A DNA stretch of 64,000 nucleotides, taken from Malurus cyaneus samueli (lineage: Eukaryota; Chordata; Aves; Passeriformes; Maluridae). Made by a program: the position numbers and the translations under genes. The stretch covers positions 67,419,402-67,483,401 of the forward strand of contig CM019236.1 in assembly GCA_009741485.1 (NCBI GenBank), written 5' to 3'. Below are positions 12,486 through 25,960 of this stretch, piece after piece; position 1 is the stretch's first letter, and each line of letters begins with the position of its first letter. Under the pieces are notes generated by a model. It did no database searches. It had not been told where the DNA came from and saw only the letters and a list, made by a program, of their open reading frames with translations.

Positions 12486-13064
12486 ACAAACACCACTGTA
12501 CCACAGCAGAGGCAAGAACCCTTTCCAGAGCCTACTCACATCCTAAAACTTCAGTCCCACCTACTTTACCTGATTAGACAGAACTCAAGAGCATTACTCA
12601 GCTTTACCTGGCCAACGTCTAAAAAAGAAAACATATACTAAAAATTACGGTTTCTTTCACGACGCCTATATACACCAACCCTGATTTTTAGAAACAGCTT
12701 TAAGCAAACCCTGACTATGTACATGGAGAATGGTTGTCCGCCTGTCCCTGCCACTCCTCATATTTGTTCACAACACACCTGTACTCGATACACGCTGGTT
12801 TAAGTCATGTTTACCATTGACAAACACGCCACACTATCCTATCCCCATCAAGCCAAAAACCAGACACACCTGAACGGTCGTGACTTTATGAGCCTTACTC
12901 TTCAAGAACTGTTTGTGATAATTTCAACTAATTTGGCGGGATTCTTAATTCCTTCCCATAATCACCGGAGAAACCCCAACCACCATGCACGTCTTTGCAC
13001 CAAAAACAGTTTCCACCCAGCATCTTCATGGAACTCTCTCAATTCTATTAATACATCCGCTATC

Positions 13065-13303
13065 CTCAAAAAGCCCTTCTGTCTTCACTTTTTTCTACTG
13101 ATTCAGCACGAATGTTCACGCCGCACTTCCACTACCATTTCCAGCATGGTACATTTTGCGGCTGTCAATCCCTCTCCCTTTCGAAATATCCTTCGGCTGT
13201 TCCATATCTTCCACTGCTGCTGAGCACTTTGAACATACATTTTCTCCATAGTTGCTCGTGCTGCTTCATCGCTGAAATTCTCTCTGTTCACCGTGGCCAA
13301 GTA
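13065..13303 (-). pseudogene. Frameshifted copy of CCDC171 exon C
   Basis: Same exon as 33722-33903, enlarged from 182 to about 239 bases by insertions. No frame is open and the splice sites are altered. Plus- and minus-strand ORFs across it are shadows. Confidence 0.8.
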
Positions 13304-15797
13304 CTATTGTTTAAAATAAATAACGAGAAAGAGGTGCACAACAAGACCAGAATAGCACTGCAACTAACACCGTGTTCAAGAAAACCAACACTACAACTAC
13401 TTAATGACACAATAAGCTCTTTAGGTATGTCGAATCCTTGTGACACAACAGTGGAACATTGACGAGCAATCAACTTTTGTTCTCACCTATCTGCACCTTT
13501 TTCACAAGACCGTAGCAAAAGCGTCTTGGAGACTATTTTTACAAAACTCTTAAGTTCTCCTTCCTTCTTGGACAAGAATGAAAACTCAAAGTTCGAAGCT
13601 CATTTCAATGAGATCTACGCCGGGGGAACCTATAACTTTGCGCCTTTTCCCATGCAAACTTGGCTCAGAGCCTCATTTCAAATAACCTCATTTGCTACTA
13701 TATCTCAGCTCGACCTCGACAAGTTATCCAGCGACACCACGCTCTCTCATAAAAGCTAAAACGCGAAAAAACCGCCATGAAAACCAAGACCATAGGCCAC
13801 AAGCAGTCTGAAGCCTCGCTTTATAAGCCGAGCAAAGGCTTGGTCATATCTGGCCGGAAACTTTACATGCGCCACTTACGACGAGATTTACAAGTCTTGC
13901 TAGCGCCCCCAGCCAATGCCTCCTGACCGCACTGAGCGCCCCAATTACCTGCAGTATCACACTCTGTCGTAACAGACCTAAATGTGCACCAAGCGGAAAG
14001 CATTCTCTTTCCCTCACACTCTCTCTCGCTATCCGGCACTTATCGCTATCTACACTACCAACAACCTAGCGCTCTCGCGCAATACACAACCACTCATCTC
14101 GCGATGCACGATCTTAACTGTTACCGACTACGAGCTAACAGATGTTGGCATTCTATCATGATCACCAATTTCTAGCAGATTTTATACTTCAAATTCCATC
14201 TGCATTCCTCCTGAAATTCTCTCCTTCTAAGCCTTGAAGGAAGGATGCAAAAACAGGAGAGAGATCAGACATTTAAAAACACACAAGAATAGTGGAACAA
14301 GTCGTAAGGCACACGCCACCTGATCCACCAGGAACGTCAAGCACCTCCACACAATCAGACCCCAGGGAAAACAGTTCAGATGGAAATATCATAAAATCAA
14401 GGGCATAAAGGGAGATATCTGTCCAAACACAAAGAAACAAGTTCGGTGATCAACTAATCACATCATCACACAGAGTGAGACAAGGCGTCCCCAACATGAC
14501 AGGAAAAGGAGCCACAAGTTGAAACAAACGGCCTAAAAGACCCACCACCGTACCACGCCGTCAAAACCCAGCACCCCCACCCCAACAACCTAGACAAGCC
14601 GCCAACACCATCGACCCTATCACAGGCCATATATCCTCTACCTTCGAGACACAACCAAACACACCATCGCCACAACCTCACCTAAACAACAATACACAAC
14701 AACCCACCCAAGCTATGAAAAAAAATTTCCAAAAACACCAACCCAAATAAATTTTTACTACTCTTACCTCTAGTCTTCAACATGAGATAGCACGCTCGCT
14801 CATATATCATATAATCCACCACAAACAAACCCCACCACCTCCGCGATCACTGCTATATATAGCAAAGTTCTCCACCTCTCCAACCCCCCGCACGAACTCA
14901 CCACATCACAAAGCCTCCCGCCAGGAGTGCTCCAAAAGCTCTAACCCACACCCAACTCTGTTGAACGTCAAAGCGTGCTTTCACACATCACATACACCTC
15001 CTGTGGCTAACCATCACTTAACAACACAAGGGCACTCATCCCCTACCTCTCCCGCGCACACACAACCATAGCACCTGCCGCCTCTTTAAAACACACAAAA
15101 ATACCTCTCATCTGATACTATGAGAGAGAAAAGTCTTAAGGAAAATTTGCTGTTTTACTCTGACATGGCCAAAAACTAGTAGGCAAAAAACCACCGCAGA
15201 AAATACTAGACTAAACACCCTTCCCTATTCCACATACAAGTTGTTCCATGTGCATCCTGTATTAAAAAAGAAAACAGAGATGTATGTGAAGCTAAGCCAG
15301 ACATGAGTGGGCAAGAACTCTAGAACACTTTTGAAAAAAAAGAAAGAAAATAGCACTCGTTGATGAGAAACTCCTTGAAAAGAAAAGTTCGTTGGAAATA
15401 TTCCATAAACAAATGAATTGAACAGGATTCTAGGCAATTGGGTTATTTCTCCCACTGAAATGTAAGGGAAAGGACAGAACCTCTGGATGCAGCGATAAGC
15501 CAGGGCATGTGGTAGCATGGACACCTTAAATTACAATTCTGTACATTAATAATAGTAGCGGTAAGAAAGACGAAAAAAAACGGCGTTGGTACGGTTTTCA
15601 GCAAGTTACACTTTAGTTCACAGAAGACAGCAAGATTTTGTGACAATTTACGAGGCTTACAAAAGCACCGGTAAGACTATGGGAAACGGTAAGAGAGAGA
15701 GAAGAAGAACAGTACACTGGAACAAGTCCCTTGCTTGTTTTACCTGAACGGAACCCGTGTGGCCTCTTGGTCATCTTGGCTTTTTTTTCCAAATTAC

Positions 15798-15989
15798 CTT
15801 GCAGTTCCGCAAGGTTTGGTTTTTTGCATACACAAAAGCTCCTCCTCTGCTGAGGTGCTTTCGCAGTGTGAGCCTCACTCTTGGCAGCTAGCAGGTCGTC
15901 ACCAGACTCACTATAGAGCGACAGTCTCTTCTCTCCTCCAGTTCCAACCGCAATTCAAATTATATCTCTTGGTTTCATACGTGAGCTAT
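15798..15989 (-). pseudogene. Frameshifted copy of CCDC171 exon B
   Basis: Same exon as 35920-36100, about 192 bases, with an inserted stretch near the middle. It keeps the donor CAAG|GTAATTT and the acceptor ttctag. Comparing the three copies would allow the true exon to be inferred by consensus. Confidence 0.75.
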
Positions 15990-17515
15990 CTAGAAAATCA
16001 AATTTTGTTCAGGAATTGCATTCACAGGCTTGCCATCTCTGTCCATTTGAATTCTGACAATTCACGGTCTTGCAAGCGTACATCTTATCGCATCACTTTA
16101 CGGTATTTTATTGGGGTTTTTTAATGTGAAATTATCCTATTTCTAGGATTAATTTCATATACCTTAAACATGACCACTTGCTTTTCTCTAAACATGCTCT
16201 GCCTTCGAAGAAAATGGAAGTTAACCATAGCTATCCTTTTACCTGCACCGTTTGTGTGAAAAATGCTACACACAAAACATTTGTATCCACAGGTCAAATT
16301 TTTCGATAACAATTGATTTAACCCTTTAACAAAAACAAACAATGTTGGGTCTGTCCTCCAGACGTGGCCCACTATCAGACACTCCACGCTAACTCATTTT
16401 GTGTAAAAACAACAAAAGCTTTCAGTCGTATACCTGTTCAGCGCAGTCATAAGCAGACCAATACTACTAAAGCCACAATGACACAAGCCAACAAAAATTT
16501 GCTTCAACAAAGGAGCGTTCATACCAGGATCTAAGACAGCTATTGTCCAAATTGGCACTTGCGCCTAAAACTTGGACTCCAGGATCAACCACGTGGCTCC
16601 AAGGCCATTTCAACCACCAGAGGTGCATTGGTAAGTAAAACATATGCTGTTTCCAAAACATACTGCCCAACAGAAAGTAGCACCCTTAATCCACGAGCCT
16701 CAGCCCATGGGAAAATAATTCCTATCCCCCCATTACTAAGGTCTTTCCCTTGATGACTCTTTGCTCGGCAGACTTCGGCTACCTAACGAACGGCGCTCCA
16801 GTGCATACTTTATTTACACAATCTTTCTTTGGTTTTTGATTATTTTCCCTCGCTATATCATACCACCATTCTGCCTTTTAAGACCGCTTTTGTATGAGGG
16901 GGCAGCTCCGGTGTGGCGTGCCTCATTTCATCCTTGCGTTTCTGGTTAACATACAGCCAATAATCCAAGTTTTACTTTTCCCACTCATCCACATTTATTT
17001 AGAGATTCCTGCTTCGTCGAAACAGTGACCTTGCTCCATTGTGCTCCCACTGCTCCGCCAATGGCTTCCACGCGGGCGTGCGATTCTATAAGAGTCAGAT
17101 CCCTCTGAACACCCATAGGACTATAAACACTCAGAACAAATTAACACAACAAAACCCACTGTCTCTATGAGAACTTCTAAGCTGGCGGCCTGCACCACAG
17201 CATGTTTTCCTGCATCCACTCGTTCGTGGTTGCTCTGTCAGCTCATCGCAAATTGCCCTCACGACCACACCTTGGAACATTTAACTCCAAAGTCTAGTAA
17301 AGAATGCTATCAGCTCTCCCATCAGGGCAGAAGCACAATTCTCTACATCACAGTCCGCTCCTCTTTCCTTTCGGTTATCCTCTTTTTAACTACTGACTCC
17401 TATGTCCATCCCACCTGACTGAGAGCTACCAATCTGTAAAGCGAACCAGTGATCACATATTCCAAAGGTAAAAACAAAAAAGCATCAACAAAACACACAA
17501 CAAAAATGTCCGTAC

Positions 17516-17663
17516 TTCTCGATCTGTGTGTGCTCGCGAGCAATCTCTGCACTTGTGTGCCCTGCTCCAGCCAGTGGAAGTCTCTCCTTCCAAAATCTTC
17601 AACAGTGTCACATTCCTGCATGTATTGCCCCTACTTATCCTTGGTGTACTACATTAAGTTGAG
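17516..17663 (-). pseudogene. Frameshifted copy of CCDC171 exon A
   Basis: Same exon as 37394-37517, about 148 instead of 124 bases, frame lost through insertions. Assembly-error copy. Confidence 0.8.
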
Positions 17664-20600
17664 CCCGAAATCTTCCAAAAATCTGTCGAGTATTCTTGGA
17701 AGTTTTAATGCTCCTTACCTTCCAATTACCCAGTCACCTTGGACCCAGAGCTTTCTAAACATTCCCGATAAGCGACAAATTTCTCCTTGCATTCCAGCAT
17801 ACACCCTCCTATTGCTATTTTGGACAAAAACAAGGTTTATTACTCCAGATTAGCTCCTATGGTGCACAGATCATTCGCGACGATGTAAGCAGCAGCACTA
17901 TAACAGCAAAGATTTAACACTTCTGGATTACACAAGATTTGATTTAATCACAGCACCATTCAATTTATTTCTTAACTACATTTATCCTCCTATCTTTTGC
18001 TACACTATGAACTTCCCGGTTTCTTCACGGTAATCACTTCTCAGGTACCGCCTTAACACACACACGTCATGCTCGCCACATATGCTACACATTTCGCAAA
18101 ATTACACTGGAAGGTTCTTGTCTCCACAGGATAAGTCTCACTTTTTTCCACATGGCGCATTACCCATCCAAAACCATCTTGCTCAGTGAGACGACACCAT
18201 TCCGCACGATTGTGGAAAACCCCCTCACCCTTTCTACCATTTGTCGTTTCAGAGCATATTACACATTTTAAACTATCTCCAACAGGTAAACGATGATTCC
18301 ACCAACACAAAGTGCAAACTCCTAAAAGGATTCCACTCCTTTAAAACCTACCTTCGTTGTTATTCTCAAATTTTTCTACCTTTGCACGGTTAACCAGCGA
18401 AAATCTGCTTCTGGCCCAATTAGCTTACAGAACAAATCGATGTCCTCAAGCAGCGCACAGCCAATAATAAAAGAGTCCAAACATCCAACGTGTTCATATT
18501 AAGTTGAACAAGACATATATACACCATAACATTTAAACCTATTTAGCACATATAAGGTAACCTTTACACTGCCGCCTGACTACTACCCTGGACCAGATTC
18601 CTACACCACCCATCAGATAACTTACCCACATTCCTTACACACTGCTATACTTAAAAATATAGATCTTAATTAATCTCAGCGCTCACATAACTCTTCTAGA
18701 GAGGAAAACCTTATCCTTTAACTTCAAACTGGCATCCAACTTTAAAAATCATTGCTAGCCCACTGTCATAAACACTCCTGTTGTCACGCACAGTTACCTC
18801 TGACCGCTACGTATTGTATCGGCTCTTTACTCTACCTACTTTTAAGTATCGTAAAGACCTGCAATTGATCTACGTTTGCCTCACACACAGCGAAGTCCGG
18901 CAAGAGCTGTTCATGGGCACGACAACATGGACCAACTACAGAGCCAACAAACGGACACATGATTAAATTTAAACACTAAAATCGGCTCATGCACCTATAA
19001 TCGTTACCTCGCTAACATACCTAAGCGCACTCAGCTGATCTTTGTGTTCACACCGCCAGTGTGTCTTTGTTACAGGAAATGGACTACATAGGGGGATTTC
19101 AACATTAACTCAGAATTTTCTTAAATTAAAATGACCACTTTATCCGCCTAGAACTTGAGCATAGAGCACAACTTAAGCCAACATTTTTCATGCCACCAAC
19201 AAACTTTACCTGGATGACATGTTTTCTCACTTTTCTTTCTTCTTGCACCAAAGTGGCAAAAGAACACACGAGGCCACCAACAAGAGGTATTCGGCGTAAG
19301 CTTAGGTTAAATCTTTCAAAGAATATTACTTACTTATAACAGGAGGAAATCTCAGGTTGTTTAGCTTCAGACTATAAATACGTTCTATAATTGCATAAAT
19401 GTTTATAGCTAAGTAACTTATTTAAAAAGAAGAAGACCATATTTATGAGCTTCAGAAGAGCCTGTACCCGTCCATCCCAGCTACTATTCCACACATCGTT
19501 GCCCCACTTCTTAACGCAGTTTGTCGTATCTTTCGACGTAAAATATAGAAGACAACACAGAATTAATTGCAACTACCGTTCAATCCGCCTCGCAAGAAAA
19601 CCACACAGCCACTCATTTTAGACTACTTCAGTTCTTGCTACCATAGTCACACCCAGAGAAATTAATCCATGGTCTCACAAGCAGGCCCAAGAGACTGACT
19701 CAAGCAACAATTCAGAATCACCTTTATTTAATGCCAACTCAGCCCTACTTGCAATTGAGGGAATTTGGAAATCAAGCTGGACCTTGACTCAGCAGCAACA
19801 TCTTGCAAGCCTGGAAGTAAAATCTCTGTTTGTGGCAGCATCATGTAACATATTTGAGAAATTAATAACCTTATACTTTGCTTCCCTGGCTGGGGAAAAA
19901 CCACAACGCAACCTTAATAATTTTTTTTTTAAAATTTCATTTTTATTGCAGCAGAGGACTGAATGACAGCATCACACTAGCTAAAACAGCTAATACAGAC
20001 AGCACTCAAGGGGAAGACAGAACCCAAACTGAAAATCTGGGCCAAGACTTGGGCAAGAAACAAGGATTCTAATGGGCTAAAGGATTAACCATTTAGTTAA
20101 TTTTCAATGGGCAGCCAGGGGATTAATTTGGCTCCTTTACACCTGGACGAGATTTCTAACTCAATTTTTCGTCCTGGATGAGTGCCACACAGGAATGAAA
20201 ACAATAGAATAACCTCTTTTTGTAAAGTAAACAAGAAATACCCTTTCAATTCTTTTTACTAAAGTTACAATCTGGCTTTGTACGCAGTCAGAGATAACAG
20301 CAGTCCTGTTTCCTGGAGCTTTCGCTATTAAAATAACCCCGAGCCAACAAGAATCATGCAAATGGAAAACACCTTACACTTAAAAACCTTACTCAGAGGA
20401 GAAATTGATTAACTATCGGCAATAAGCGTACCTGCTTTAAGTGACCAGTGTGTGTGTGCTGGGAGGCACCAAATAAACCCAATACCAAACCATGCAAACA
20501 CTTATCATGTCACCACCAAGCCCAATTAAAACAAATTTTGGTGCAGCGCGATGCTATTGAATATTAAAGATGTATGTCACTCTAGAGCCCAGAAAGCATA

Positions 20601-21681
20601 ATATGTCCTGGTACTCGGCAAAAAAAAAAAAAAACAACCAACCCACATACAATACAAAAAACCATTAGTACACCTTTTTTAAACTAGCATTTGTGAATGC
20701 ACCCAGGTTCTGACTCTCACAATGCATTTAATGGAATAATTGACAAATATTAATATCAGAAATACTAATTCTTTCCTTTAGTTATAGAACCATACACTAA
20801 AGCACTCCAAAAACAACCAGTAAAATGCAAGCAATGCGAAAACAAATCAAAACAAAATTCCATACTAGCCAACACGTGACAAAACTGAATGGACTTATTG
20901 CTAAACAACCACCTGACATTTTAGTATGGTCTACTTTAACACACTTTCAAATAAAATCGAACCAACTCCTTAATATTTTTTATCTTCTGTCGTCATCACT
21001 TTAATTGTTCCAGAGCATTGGCAACCCATTGCAGTACTTTATGAAGGCTCTCTATTGACCACTCTGTAGGGACAGTTATTCCAAATCTGTAGAAGTGTTA
21101 CCCAAGCGAAATTAAAGCTCTCGAGAAGGTTCAAAGATAGAACGGCACAAAGGACCCTGGAAAGCTTTTCAAACCATTTATACAAGATTGCGGAGTCCTC
21201 GACAGATTCGAGAGGTAGTTTTGCTGTATCTTGCATTTTCTATGTTCTTACTAGGTCCATCAATCACTTGGTTTTGAAACCAAAATGTGTTGTTTATCCA
21301 AATATCCTTATTATCTACAACAACCCCTTTTAGCCAGGGACTTTAGATTCTTACAAGAAAAATCCACCCCTTGAGCAGTGAAATAGCTTTTTGCAGTTCT
21401 TACATTGCAGAAAGGTCATTCTTTGTACTCAACAACCTGAATTTTCAATCGTGTGCACATGTTTCACGCTAGATAGTACGCGATTACAGTCAAAACACTG
21501 GGGGACCAATTGAAGCAAAACCAGCTCTTTCACGTAGCCTTCAACTCCACGGCTGAGCAGAAAATGCAGAGCCCAATTTCGCAACAGACAGTAATTTTCT
21601 GTTCTGCCAACCGTACCTATCAGTTGAAGTTTTGCCTAACTTTTGCAGCTAGACTCGGCAGCAAGATTGCATCTGCCGCTT

Positions 21682-22725
21682 TGACTGATGACTGAATTGA
21701 AAAGAAAAATTCACCCCAAAATGACTCCTGACTTCAAGCGATATCACAAAGAACAAGAAAAAGATGTTAATATTAAAAGTAATTGAAGACAAACTCATTT
21801 AAGGTTACATAGATACAAGTGAAGTATATTGATTTTGGAAAAGTAAAGCAAAGTAGCAAGTATATGAGACTGAATCTTTAAGCACTTCAGTGAGAAAAAC
21901 ACGAACATAAAAATAAATAAATAAATAAACCCTTTCAAATAAAAGCTACTGGCAATAAATTTAAACTTTGCCTAATCTCACACATGCACAAAATAAAATA
22001 CTTTAGAAACAGACATCCAAGGAAAGACGAAGTCTGCAACAGCACAGAGCTTACCAAACCTTCACAACGTTGGCTGAAAGACTTAAACTTTGTATCCTTC
22101 CACAAGACTTAGCTTCTTAATATACTTAATTTAAAAACAAAGAATCACAAATCTTGCACAAAAACTCCCCCTGTACTACCATATTGCTAGGAGCATTTTC
22201 ACAGTGATATAAACCTTTTTCCCATCCCCTGTCTAAACAGTGAGGCTCACAGTGTGAACAGAACTCACCTGCAAATCCACCTTTCCAGCAAAACACACAC
22301 TCCACATTTTGTGAATCACACGCAAGGCACTCACAGCCTAACTCGGAGGATCCACCCCTCAGAAATGAAGCTGCTCAAGGTGCCAGCAAGACTCCCAGCA
22401 GCAGTGAGGAAGCCTTACCTCCAGATCCCTCATGAGCCTCTCCTGCCGCTCACTCTTGAACTCCAGCTGGTTGGCCTGCAGCCTCAGCATCTCGCTGCAG
22501 CCGTCATATTCCGTCTCCATCTCCCTCAGCTTCCTGCGTGCATTTTGCAGGGCGGCATTCATTTCCTAAGGATAAACAGGTAAATGGATAAATAAATGCA
22601 CCAAGAGGTACTTTTTCTAAGATTAGAGTTCAACAGAGGAGGGGAGACTGCGTAAGAGGAGATTGTTAGAATCTGAGATTCAAGAGAGAGATCCACGGAG
22701 TGAGTGCTGTTTGCCCTCTTAACCT
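21682..22725 (-). repeat. Block P, copy 2 (cleanest)
   Basis: Contains the intact exon D. The last 45 bases (about 22,680-22,725, aagagagagatccacgg onward) are not seen in the other P copies and lead straight into the identical R core. Block Q, which follows P in the first copy, is absent here. Confidence 0.75.
22419..22565 (-). CDS. CCDC171: CCDC171 exon D, cleanest copy
   Basis: The exon has 147 bases, exactly 49 codons, between acceptor tatccttag| and donor CTGGAG|GTAAGG, in phase 0 at both ends. It encodes an uninterrupted coiled coil with EMETEYDGCSEMLRLQ and ANQLEFKSERQERL. The corresponding mammalian stretch contains LETEHMDCSDLLRRQ and SELEFSTQREERL, so the assignment is firm at family level. 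Unlike most of the window, codon third positions are GC-rich. The exon expected between C and D, about 50 residues in mammals, was not found. Copies at 9.9 and 24.9 kb are frameshifted. Confidence 0.85.
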
Positions 22726-23660
22726 GAACTCCAAAACCTCCTATCCCGAACAAGGATGCACCCAATGCGGTATTTTTTATTACAAACCTGTCACAAAGCA
22801 GAGAGAGCAGCTTTTCCCGCCTGTCTCAAAAACACATTTCAGTACTCTAAGGTGACTACATGCCTACCTTCAGTATTTCACAGATAAATTCAGAACTACA
22901 GTTCAGGAAGTGGGGTTTTCCCAGCCAGGATTTGCCTACTACATGCTCAGAATGACACTTCTCTCTGCACATATTAAGACCACAATCAAACCTCTCAATC
23001 TGTCATTTCATAAATCAGAGTAACTACAGAAGATTTAAATCAGGCTTGTAAATACACAGCACAAAAGACTGAAACACATTTGGAGTCATAATTTGAAAAC
23101 TCAGATATTTCTGATGTTTGCCTGACAAGTTTAAATGAATTAAGTGGTCACGTTCACATTTAACACTTTTTATTGCCTGGAATTTTGTAACCGTACATAG
23201 CATAACTGTAGGGTAATGGGCAGGTTGACAGCTACAAAAGCAAAGTGGGAGAAGTGAATATTCTTACTATTGAAAGTGGGTTATGGTTTGACCGTTAATA
23301 ATGAATCACATTTTCCTGTCAGAGACTTCTGAAAATTTGGAAGGAGTTCTGAGTTCGGAGACTTCAAAACTCAGAGATCCTGCAGCTCAGGCTGGCTTGT
23401 TCAACAAGCTTGATATATCCATGACAATTTTAATCTGCTCATGTTAATTACATTTCGAATTATTTTGTAGCTTTAATAAAATCCCCAACAAAACACCTTC
23501 CTCTACATGCACTGAAAGGGAATACTGACAGGGAACTGACAGGGAACACAATGTCCCAAGCCATCCACTACTCCTTTTTTTGTTTTATAAGGACAAACAT
23601 CACAAGAGAAATTGTTCAACCCTTTGATCAGTAATTAAAACTCTCTGAAAAAAAGCTTCT
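22726..23660 (-). repeat. Block R, copy 2, with a 451-base core identical to 32,754-33,204
   Basis: Bases 22,726-23,176 match 32,754-33,204 with no difference that I can find; both flanks then diverge. The block then joins the tail of block T (about 23,655). Intronic; no exon recognised. Confidence 0.8.
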
Positions 23661-23940
23661 ACAGTATACTGGGTTCCAACACCTGTTGCTAATCTGAACT
23701 GCTCTGCATTTTTGGAACTTAAAATAACCCATACAATAAAGGAGATAAATATAGATGATGAGAATGATGATTGATGATGCATGGAGTGATGCATGAATGT
23801 CTATTATTATTATTATCATCACATCAACAATCACAATAACAATACAGTAACAATAGCGCAATTTGATAATGTATATAACAACAACAAATAACATATACAG
23901 AATAATAAAATCATATTTTCTGCTTTGTTAAAGACAATAA
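23661..23940 (-). repeat. Block T, copy 3 (right-hand 280 bases only)
   Basis: Matches about 2425-2705, including a degraded version of the trinucleotide repeat, and continues into block P. It is out of place after block R, which marks a misjoin near 23,660. Confidence 0.75.
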
Positions 23941-25159
23941 TATAGGATTATGTCATTGCTGCATTTTTTGTAATCACAGATACCTATTGGTTTCCAGATC
24001 AAAGGCCTGCACACAGAATTCAGTTGAAAAAAATGGTTTTTGCAAAAGCAGTAACTTAGAACTGCTACAATAAAAATTCATATGTCATTTCTATAAAAAT
24101 ACTTTAACTTGACTGATGATGAATCGAAAAAAAAATTCACCCAAAATGACTCCCTGACTTCAAGACGATATCACAAAGAACAAGAAAAAGATGTTAATAT
24201 TAAAAAGTAATTGAAGACAAACTCATTTAAGGTTACCATAGATACAAGTGCAAGTATATTGACTTTTGGAAAAGTAAAGCACAAGTAGCAAGTATATGAG
24301 ACTTGAATCTGTTACAGCACTTCAGTGTAGAAAAACACGAACATAAAAACTAAATAAATAATAAACCCTTTCAATATAAAGCTCACTGCAAATAAATTTA
24401 AACTTTGCCCCTAATCTCACACCATGCACAAAATAAATACTTTAGAAACAGACCATCCAAAGGAAAAGACGAAGTCCTGCAACAGCACAGAGCTTACCAA
24501 AACCTTCACAACGTTGGCTGAAAGACTTAAACTTTGTATCCTTCACACAAGACTTAGCCTTCTATCAATTACTTAATTAAAACAAAAGAATCACAATCTT
24601 GCACAAAAACTCCCCCTTGTACTACCCATATTGCTAGGAGCATTTTCACATGTGATATAAACCTTGTTTCCCCCATCCCCCGTCTAAACAGTGAGGCTCA
24701 CAGTGTGAGACAGAACTCACTCTGGCAAATCCACCCTTTCCAGCAAAACACACACTCCACATTTTGTGAATCACACGCAAGGCACTCTACAGCCCTAACT
24801 CGGAGTGTCCACCCCCTCAGAAATGAAGCTGCTCAGGTTTGCCAGCAAGACTCCCAGCCAGCAGTGAGGAAGCCTTACTCCAGATCCTCTCATGAGCCTC
24901 TTTCCTGCCCTCACTCTTGAACTTCCAGTGGTTGGCCTGCAGCCTCAGCATTCTCGCCTGCAAGCCGCTTCATATTTCACGTCTCCACTCTCCCTCAGCT
25001 TCCTGCGTGCATTTTGCAGTACGGCGGCATTCATTTCCTAAGGATAACAGGTAAATGAGATAATAAATGCCCAAGACCGGTACTTTTTCTAATGAATTAG
25101 AGCTTCAACACGAGGAGGGGAGACTGCTTAAGAGGGAGATTGTTAGAAATCTGAGATTC
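23941..25159 (-). repeat. Block P, copy 3 (noisy)
   Basis: About 1.2 kb matching 8974-10190 and 21,682-22,680 with frequent indels, containing a broken exon D. It ends at the second 25-N gap. Confidence 0.8.
24880..25037 (-). pseudogene. Frameshifted copy of CCDC171 exon D
   Basis: About 158 bases against 147 in the intact copy. The donor GTAAGG is shifted by a base loss (cttactc instead of cttacct). No open frame. Confidence 0.8.
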
Positions 25160-25184
25160 NNNNNNNNNNNNNNNNNNNNNNNNN
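25160..25184. other. Assembly gap of 25 N
   Basis: Exactly 25 N, between the right end of block P and the start of block S. Unlike the first gap, the flanks do not overlap each other. Blocks Q and R, which lie between P and S in the first copy, are missing here. Confidence 0.95.
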
Positions 25185-25725
25185 AAACACTGTACCACAG
25201 CAGAAGGCAAGAACCCTTTCCAGAGCCTACTCAACCTAAACTCAGCCCCTACTTTACTGTTAGACAGAACTCAGAGCATTACTCAGCTTTACCTGGCAAC
25301 TCTAAAAAAGAAAACATATACTAAAATTACGGTTTCTTTCACAGCCTATATCACAACCCTGATTTTTAAAATCAGCTTTAAGCAAACCTGACTTGTGACA
25401 TGTTGAGAATGGTTGTCCCCTGTCCCTGCACTCCTCATATTTTTCACAACACACTGTACTCGATAAGCTGGTTTAAGTCTGTTTACCATTGACAAACACG
25501 CCACAATTTATCCCATCAAGCCACAAAACCAGACACACCTGAACGTCGTGACTTTATGAGCTATACTCTTCAAGAACTGTTTGTGATATTTCAACTATTT
25601 GGGGGATTCTTTAAATTCCTTCCCATAATCACCGAGAAACCCCAACCACCAGCACGCTTTGCACCAAAAACAGTTTCCACCAGCATCTTCATGGAACTTC
25701 TCAATTTATTAATACATCCGTAATC

Positions 25726-25960
25726 CTCAAAAAGCCCTTTCTGTTTCACTTTTTTTCTGATTCAGCAGATGCACGCGCACTTCCACTACCATTTCCTAGC
25801 ATGGTACATTTTGCGGGTCTATCTGTTATCAATTCCCTCTCCCTTTCGAAATATGCTTCGCTGTTCCATATCTTCCACTGCTGCTGAGCACTTATAGAAC
25901 TACATTTTCTCATAGTCTCGTGCTGCTTCTCGCTGAAATCTTCTGTTCACATGCCAAGTA
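25726..25960 (-). pseudogene. Frameshifted copy of CCDC171 exon C
   Basis: About 235 bases against 182 in the intact copy, insertions throughout, no open frame. Confidence 0.8.

Larger units (their letters stand above)
12486..21681 (-). repeat. Block S, copy 1 (noisiest and longest)
   Basis: It carries broken copies of exons C, B and A. Between the outer edges of exons C and A it measures about 4,600 bases, against about 4,210 in copy 2 and 3,796 in copy 3. The extra bases are largely inserted C. At about 21,681 it runs directly into block P instead of the clean intron that follows S at 40,867. Confidence 0.85.
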
